Assembly (NCBI GenBank): GCA_015232555.1 | Contig: JADFZJ010000031.1 | Location: 1-49,916 of the forward strand | Length of the DNA stretch: 49,916 bases | From: Desulfamplus sp. | GTDB lineage: Bacteria; Desulfobacterota; Desulfobacteria; Desulfobacterales; Desulfobacteraceae | Direction of reading: 5' to 3' | Shown here: positions 44,789 to 49,916 of the stretch, in pieces | Numbering within the stretch: the first letter of the stretch is position 1 | How the letters are laid out: every line of letters begins with the position of its first letter | Notes under the pieces: generated by a model | What the model saw: the letters and a program-made list of their open reading frames with translations, nothing else | Told to the model about the DNA's origin: nothing | The model's database searches: none | Program-made: the position numbers and the translations under genes

Positions 44789-46834
44789 TTAGATGTCTCC
44801 GCCAACAGTCTTTGCAATAACCAACGGTGCCACTTTTACCGCCCCAAGTTTTGACAGATATTTGCCAATCTCTTTGATTGTTGCACCGCTGTCAAAAATA
44901 TCATCAACCAGCAAAATAGATTTATCCTGTATATCCCTTGAGGGTTCATATTCAAACGCACCAGCCACATTATCGCCTTTCAGTAAATTGGTCTCAAAAC
45001 TTTTTTGTGGAAGAGTTGTTCGTATTTTCCGCAAATTATCTGAAATGGGCAGATTTAATGCCTGAGCTATTTTCCCAGCAAAATTTTTTACCAGATTCCC
45101 TGATTCAGTAGGCGGAACATAAAGAACCAGATCAAATTGTTCATCTCTATAATGGTGATAAAACGCTTTTAATGTGAGATTAACAAGATCGTCTGGAAAA
45201 TCAACTCCATGCTGATACTTGCATTGATGAAGCGTCTTGCCTACATTAGAAAATCCATAATATGAAGCAGCGACCCCATTAACAAGAGGAGAATGCTTGA
45301 TAGGATTTTTTCTGTTTTCTCCCTTTTGGGGTTCCAACTCTAACTCTGGAAAATAGTTACCTTTGAAATTTTCTAATCTGCTTCTCCATGGTTCAATTAT
45401 CGTAACCTTAATATGTTTACCAGTGTCATTATCACAATTTTCACAGGGGTTTGGAAGGCTGTCACCTAAGAAATCGCACAAAAACTGCATCCTGCACTGC
45501 TTGAGATTAGTGTATTGCACCATCTTTTCAAGCTCATTAAATTTAGAACTTCGTAACTCCTCAAATGTCGTAATATTCAGTTGAGGTGCATTGAATTTAT
45601 ACTCATACTTTTTATTTTTGCCTTCAAGGACTTCATTAACTATGCCTTGTTCAATTAAATCTGCAAGAATAACACGGACTTGAGTTTGCTTGAGATTTAC
45701 TGTTTTAATAAGCTGATGTAATCCTAACCGCTCACTTTTAATCGCATTTATAACAGCATAATATTTTTTATCAGATGGTTTTGCAGACTCTATGAACGAT
45801 TTAGGCAGATGAAGGTCATCTTTTGGATTATAAAACAGAAGAATAAGTGCTGGTCTGCCGTCTCTTCCAGCCCTTCCAATCTCCTGATAATAATGAACAG
45901 GAGATTGTGGAATCTGTGTGTGAATTATAAAACGGATATCAGGCTTATCAATACCCATTCCCAAGGCATTTGTAGAGACCACGCATTTATAGGCATTATC
46001 AAGCAGACCTTGTTCAATAATTTTTCTGCTTTCTGGATCAACTCGAGAGTTGTAGGCAACTGAGGGTATTTTAAGATAGTTGAACCAGTTTGCATATATT
46101 TGAGTACTGATTTGAGTGCCAGTGTAAATTATGCCTGTTCCAGGAAGTTTTTCTATGTTCTCCCCAAGCCAGAGCATTTTTTCATCTTCTGAAGCAACAT
46201 GAGCCACCCGAAGACGAAGATTGGGTCGCAACAGAGTCCCCCGCATAGAGTGCATATTTTTCCCGATTTGAGATAAAATATCCTGTTCAACCCGTTTGGT
46301 AGCTGTTGCAGTTGTTGCTAAAACAGGGAAAGATGATGGCAAAAGATTGACTAAATTTACAATTCTTCTGAATGCTGGACGAAAATCGTGCCCCCACATA
46401 GAGACACAGTGAGCCTCATCAACAACAACCATTGATAACTTCATTGTCCTTGCTGTCTGTAGCCAATGGGCATTTTCCATACGTTCAGGTGCAATATAGA
46501 GAATCTTGATATGGTTATTTTCAGCATTATGTATAATCTGGAGGTTCTCCTCTTCTGTCTGGTTGGAGTGGATAGCCTTGGCACTAATCCCGAGTGATTG
46601 AAGTTTTTGCACCTGATCCCGCATTAACGCAATCAGAGGAGAAAAGATAACTGTTGTGCCATTAAATTGAGTCGCTGGAAACTGATAACAGAGCGATTTG
46701 CCAAAACCTGTTTTTTCGATAAACAAAACCCGTTTTCCCTCAAACAATCGTTCAATCACAACCCACTGGCTGTCATAAAAGGTTTTTAGTCCAAATATAT
46801 GTCTGAGTTTTATCTCTGCCTGCTCTCTTTTCAT
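44789..46834 (-). CDS. RecQ-type helicase fused to a phosphoribosyltransferase domain
   Basis: A 681-residue protein. The helicase has EKTGFGKSL (40-48), DEAH (139-142), TTATAT, STNALGMGIDKPD and GRAGRDGRP, followed by a RecQ zinc site (CRMQFLC, CENC). From about 480 a different domain follows that ends in a PRPP-binding loop SILLVDDIFDSGAT (639-652), as in type I phosphoribosyltransferases. Chromosomal RecQ proteins end in an HRDC domain instead. RecQ plus PRTase beside a DprA-like gene suggests a ShosT-like effector. I start at the ATG at 46832-46834 (AGAGG upstream); one eleven codons earlier is possible. Confidence 0.82.
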   Translation of the reverse strand: MKREQAEIKLRHIFGLKTFYDSQWVVIERLFEGKRVLFIEKTGFGKSLCYQFPATQFNGTTVIFSPLIALMRDQVQKLQSLGISAKAIHSNQTEEENLQIIHNAENNHIKILYIAPERMENAHWLQTARTMKLSMVVVDEAHCVSMWGHDFRPAFRRIVNLVNLLPSSFPVLATTATATKRVEQDILSQIGKNMHSMRGTLLRPNLRLRVAHVASEDEKMLWLGENIEKLPGTGIIYTGTQISTQIYANWFNYLKIPSVAYNSRVDPESRKIIEQGLLDNAYKCVVSTNALGMGIDKPDIRFIIHTQIPQSPVHYYQEIGRAGRDGRPALILLFYNPKDDLHLPKSFIESAKPSDKKYYAVINAIKSERLGLHQLIKTVNLKQTQVRVILADLIEQGIVNEVLEGKNKKYEYKFNAPQLNITTFEELRSSKFNELEKMVQYTNLKQCRMQFLCDFLGDSLPNPCENCDNDTGKHIKVTIIEPWRSRLENFKGNYFPELELEPQKGENRKNPIKHSPLVNGVAASYYGFSNVGKTLHQCKYQHGVDFPDDLVNLTLKAFYHHYRDEQFDLVLYVPPTESGNLVKNFAGKIAQALNLPISDNLRKIRTTLPQKSFETNLLKGDNVAGAFEYEPSRDIQDKSILLVDDIFDSGATIKEIGKYLSKLGAVKVAPLVIAKTVGGDI

Positions 46835-46909
46835 AGGATTAAAGCCTCTCTTAGAATGCTGGATCATACATAGTAACTTTTACTCGGGTGAATAGCTGAT
46901 AACAATTTA

Positions 46910-46957
46910 ACCTGACAAGTTGATTTAACCGCTGATATCAGGTAAGAAATTCAACTT
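46910..46957 (+). other. Possible pseudoknot in the region before pfaD
   Basis: Two stems are interleaved: ACCTGA (46910-46915) with TCAGGT (46938-46943), and AAGTTGA (46917-46923) with TCAACTT (46951-46957), the second extendable by three pairs past a bulge. The order 5'-1-2-1'-2' is that of an H-type pseudoknot or of two exclusive hairpins. It lies between the divergent helicase and pfaD genes. Confidence 0.35.
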
Positions 46958-47078
46958 TAAATTATTTAGGGTACAGAGGCTAAAAGGCGTTTGTCTCTAT
47001 ACTTTATTATTCATATTAATATATTTTGAAATATCACAAAAATTTTAAAATATGTCAACCAAGGGGGCAAAAAGGGTA

Positions 47079-48875
47079 ATGTTTAAAGGTTACTGGCACA
47101 AGGACGGATATAATGATAATAGCACTGATATAGATAGAACTGATACAGATATAATGAAAGCTCTTCTTAATCTTCACGATCCAATCTATTTAGTTAGTGA
47201 TGCTGATGGAAAAGATAGATGGGTATGGGGAGGTAAAGCATTTATAAATTACGATCAGCAGAATTTAGATAATTTAGATACAAATAATAAAGATAAAGAT
47301 GATAATAAGGATATCGATCATAACGAATTTAAAAATAACGACTCGGAAAATAAATTTAATGATGGATATTTTAAAATCAAAGCATACGTTCCTCCTCTGC
47401 CGCTTGAAAACCTTGGAGACTCTCAATTTAAAGAGCGTCATCAGTTAAAATATCCTTACATTGCTGGAGCTATGGCAAACGGCATTACATCAGTTGAGAT
47501 AGTTGAAGCCATGGCTCTAAACGGAATGATCGGCTTTTTCGGTGCTGGAGGGCTTTCTCTTGCAGAGGTTGAAAAAGCTATAATCTATCTCAAACAGACG
47601 CTTAGACATAGCCGATCATCTGATGATGCAGACGATTCTCAATCAGAAATAGGACTTCCTTTTGGATTCAACTTTATCCACTCTCTTGGAGACCCTGAAT
47701 TTGAAATGTCTCTTGCGAAATTATATCTACAGCATGGAGTGCATAGGGTTAGTGCTGCTGCATTCATGCGGATAACTCTTCCTCTTGTTTATTATCGAAT
47801 TAAAGGTATTCACCGCGATATGGAGGGAAATATTATCACCCCTAACCAGATAATTGCCAAAGTGTCTCGGGTTGAAGTTGCACGGCAGTTTTTCTCTCCG
47901 CCTCCGCAAAAACTTGTAACAGAACTATTAAATAAAGGTTTGATATCCAAAGATGAGGCAGAGCTTTCATCTTATATTCCAATGGCACAAGATTTGACGG
48001 CAGAGGCAGATTCAGGCGGACACACAGACAACCGTCCTGCAATATCGCTGTGGCCCACAATGATTTCGCTTAAAGATGAGTTTAATAAAAAGTTTAATTA
48101 TGCCAAACCTCTATGCGTAGGATTTGCAGGGGGAATATCAACGCCTGAATCTGTTGCATCAGCTTTTCAGATGGGTGCTGCGTATGTTTTGACTGGCTCT
48201 ATAAACCAATCTTGTGTTGAAGCTGGAACATCTGACTATGTAAAAGAGATTCTTGCTCAAGCAGAGCAGGCAGATGTTGCAATGGCTCCTGCTGCTGATA
48301 TGTTTGAGATAGGAGCAAGGGTTCAGGTGTTGAAACGAGGAACAATGTTTTCTGTAAGAGCTGAAAAGCTGTATAATATTTATAAAAATTATGAATGTTT
48401 TGAAGATGTTCCTGAAAAATTGAGAGTAGAGATTGAGCAAAAATATCTTCACGCCTCTTTTGACCAAAAGTGGGAAGAGACCAAAATGTTTTTCAAAGAT
48501 AGGGATATAAGAGCTGGGAATAGCGGGAATACCAAGACCATGAATATGAAAGAGGTTGAACGTGCAGAAAATGATCCGCGTCATAAAATGGCGTTGGTTT
48601 TCCGCTCTTATCTTGGACTCTCATCAAGATGGTCAATTACTGGTAACCCACATAGAACAATGGATTACCAGATATGGTGCGGTCCTTCTATGGGGGCTTT
48701 TAATCAGTGGGTCAAAGGGACATATCTTGAAAAGAGCGAGAACAGACATGTAGCAGACATAGCCCGAAATCTGCTTTTAGGGGCGTCTGTCTGCACAAGA
48801 GTTGGCTGGTTGAGAAGTCAAGGAGTTGAGCTTGCTGTGGGGACAGGTATTTTTAAACCTTTAATGCTCTTGTAG
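47079..48875 (+). CDS. pfaD: PfaD-family enoyl reductase of polyunsaturated fatty acid synthesis
   Basis: A 598-residue FMN-dependent barrel enzyme of the nitronate monooxygenase/PfaD family: AGAMANGITSVEIVEAMALNG, FGAGGLSLAEVEKAI, EADSGGHTDNRP, GFAGGISTPESVASAFQMGA and QIWCGPSMGAFNQW. In PUFA synthases PfaD supplies the enoyl reductase; related proteins serve polyketide lines. No pfaA, pfaB or pfaC is in the window. Residues 58-96 are an Asn/Asp/Lys-rich insertion between conserved parts. I prefer the ATG at 47079, near AAGGG, but an ATG at 47052 nine codons earlier is open. Confidence 0.87.
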   Translation: MFKGYWHKDGYNDNSTDIDRTDTDIMKALLNLHDPIYLVSDADGKDRWVWGGKAFINYDQQNLDNLDTNNKDKDDNKDIDHNEFKNNDSENKFNDGYFKIKAYVPPLPLENLGDSQFKERHQLKYPYIAGAMANGITSVEIVEAMALNGMIGFFGAGGLSLAEVEKAIIYLKQTLRHSRSSDDADDSQSEIGLPFGFNFIHSLGDPEFEMSLAKLYLQHGVHRVSAAAFMRITLPLVYYRIKGIHRDMEGNIITPNQIIAKVSRVEVARQFFSPPPQKLVTELLNKGLISKDEAELSSYIPMAQDLTAEADSGGHTDNRPAISLWPTMISLKDEFNKKFNYAKPLCVGFAGGISTPESVASAFQMGAAYVLTGSINQSCVEAGTSDYVKEILAQAEQADVAMAPAADMFEIGARVQVLKRGTMFSVRAEKLYNIYKNYECFEDVPEKLRVEIEQKYLHASFDQKWEETKMFFKDRDIRAGNSGNTKTMNMKEVERAENDPRHKMALVFRSYLGLSSRWSITGNPHRTMDYQIWCGPSMGAFNQWVKGTYLEKSENRHVADIARNLLLGASVCTRVGWLRSQGVELAVGTGIFKPLMLL

Positions 48876-48893
48876 AAATTAACATGCAAATGC

Positions 48894-49721
48894 TTACTTT
48901 TTACTCCAGATATTCATAAAACGAGTCTTGATAATAGTGGGAAGATACGGTTCAAGCTGAGGATAATGTACTAAAAAATTGTGCTGAAACTGCATTCTAA
49001 CTACATCTATACGATTATGACTCTCTAATTCTCTGACATAGTTCATATAATATCCATCATAATTTTTAATATATAAAGGGGTTCTTGAGTTTATCTCCTG
49101 AAAATTTTCGCCAGTATATTGCAAAAGAGAGTAGAATGCCTCTAAATAGAGATCAAGATGGTTTAGATATTTAATCACAACAGGCTGATTGTAATATTCT
49201 TCGATCTTAATTAACCAGTCAAACTTCTCTTTAATAAGGATATCTCTGTAATCATTTACTACAAGCAGAAATTTCTTAACAACTCTGTCATTTTTCTTAA
49301 TGCTCTCCTTCATTGTATTAATAAAATACAGCACTTCATTAATCTTTGCAGGGCTTGAATCAATACTGTTCATGCCTTCAAGCTCCAAAGTTAGACTATT
49401 AAGCTGTTCGACAGAATACCGAAGCTCATCTGCAAATCCTAATATCTCTCTTGCCGTTGCAGAGTAGCTTGAATAGATAATTTTATTTTTAATTCTCGTA
49501 TATAAAAAAGACTCTCCAATACCTACCAATACAAATATCACTACCAATACTGTAAGTGGAATCAGGCTTTTTTTCTGCCTTGTTTGAATGATGTAATATA
49601 TCATTGTAATTGGGGCAAAAAAGATAATCGCAGACCACCATCTTGGCATCTGATGTTTTTCTGAGTCAATATAGACAAATATCGCTGCAATAAGTGAAAA
49701 TACAAAATATATATAAAACAA
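48894..49721 (-). CDS. Membrane protein of unknown function
   Basis: A 275-residue protein, unrecognised. Residues 1-80 hold three hydrophobic segments (about 2-20, 29-46, 52-75). The rest is soluble and largely helical, with a coiled-coil-like stretch (EILGFADELRYSVEQLNSL to about 150) and an aromatic-rich second half (NYDGYYMNYVRELES). It may be an anchored scaffold or sensor. The TTG start has AAGGAG seven bases upstream. Its 3' end meets pfaD 18 bp away. Confidence 0.55.
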   Translation of the reverse strand: MFYIYFVFSLIAAIFVYIDSEKHQMPRWWSAIIFFAPITMIYYIIQTRQKKSLIPLTVLVVIFVLVGIGESFLYTRIKNKIIYSSYSATAREILGFADELRYSVEQLNSLTLELEGMNSIDSSPAKINEVLYFINTMKESIKKNDRVVKKFLLVVNDYRDILIKEKFDWLIKIEEYYNQPVVIKYLNHLDLYLEAFYSLLQYTGENFQEINSRTPLYIKNYDGYYMNYVRELESHNRIDVVRMQFQHNFLVHYPQLEPYLPTIIKTRFMNIWSKK

Positions 49722-49754
49722 AGTGAATCTCCTTATAGATGTTATTTATGAAGT

Positions 49755-49792
49755 AAAAAGCCTTATTTGAAGCTCTACTGCCACGATAAGGC
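49755..49792 (-). terminator. Terminator after the right-edge fragment
   Basis: On the minus strand GCCTTAT pairs with ATAAGGC across a 19-base loop and is followed by five T. It follows the stop at 49800 and precedes the membrane protein gene. A CTGCC/GGCAG hairpin at 49777-49793 is an alternative fold. Confidence 0.65.
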
Positions 49793-49799
49793 AGGGCTG

Positions 49800-49916
49800 T
49801 TAAGTTCTAAAATATTTAAAAAGTTCTTTGACATTACTGGCAAAATAAATTGATGCAGCTTTGATGGAATCAAAGCCGATTTCTCTACAGATGTTAATGG
49901 CTGCATTTTTGAGCAA
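49800..49916 (-). CDS. C-terminal end of a protein entering from the right, possibly a transposase
   Basis: A minus-strand frame is open at the right edge and ends with TAA at 49802-49800, 38 codons in all (LLKNAAINICREIG, then SIYFASNVKELFKYFRT). The composition and the K-N-A-A-I-N pattern recall the tails of some IS transposases, but the piece is too short for a family. No terminal inverted repeat can be assigned. A terminator follows it. Confidence 0.35.
   Translation of the reverse strand: MLKNAAINICREIGFDSIKAASIYFASNVKELFKYFRT

Overview
The window is an AT-rich, gene-dense stretch of a Gram-negative anaerobe. I infer a member of the Desulfobacterota (former Deltaproteobacteria, probably a Desulfobacterales-type sulfate reducer or relative). 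The reasons are the DUF3842/CooT and DUF3786 genes, a heterodisulfide-reductase-like Fe-S protein, multi-domain rhodaneses, PfaD and OleA-like lipid genes, and outer-membrane proteins. The phylum is inference from gene content only. I see no rRNA, tRNA or CRISPR array. A possible transposase tail lies at the right edge.

Layout. 1-3419: the end of an FN3-like protein, then a minus-strand set (OleA-like thiolase; a structured leader; methyltransferase, DUF3842, CooT). 3420-8611: a Pho-box promoter and pstC-pstA-pstS-pstB. 8587-15283: minus-strand rhomboid protease, acyl-CoA ligase, glnE and a DUF3786 Fe-S protein. 15284-22031: a regulatory and signalling block with a zinc-less DksA paralogue, a solute-binding protein, a small helical protein, a chemoreceptor and an EAL-CBS-GGDEF protein. 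22076-26800: a translationally coupled fadH plus two MotB/ExbD-like proteins, a small helical protein and a bacterial cereblon-type (CULT) protein. 26866-31642: EI24 membrane protein, glycosyltransferase and two multi-domain rhodaneses. 31863-37970 (+): glycosyltransferase, Fe-S/TVP38 fusion, outer-membrane protein and GT-C enzyme. 37903-41686 (-): DUF2064 transferase, glycosyltransferase, radical SAM enzyme, rhodanese and MauE-like protein. 41957-49916: class IV aminotransferase, xerD, a DprA-like/RecQ-phosphoribosyltransferase pair, pfaD, a membrane protein and an edge fragment.

How it fits together. The clearest new signal is regulatory. The same arrangement (three tandem 11-bp units with a CTAA core, a 7-bp gap, then a -10 box) stands before pstC, the zinc-less dksA paralogue, the EAL-CBS-GGDEF/chemoreceptor operon and a 92-residue orphan gene. 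This suggests a local PhoB regulon that joins phosphate uptake to c-di-GMP, chemotaxis and RNA-polymerase control.

Other candidates for undescribed systems are the RecQ-PRTase plus DprA-like pair (resembling the ShosTA toxin-antitoxin/defence type with a helicase fused on), the fadH-coupled MotB/ExbD-like pair with no channel partner in view, the rhodanese/MauE/radical SAM/glycosyltransferase cluster, and the CULT protein. An OleA-type condensing enzyme and PfaD lie 44 kb apart without their usual partners.
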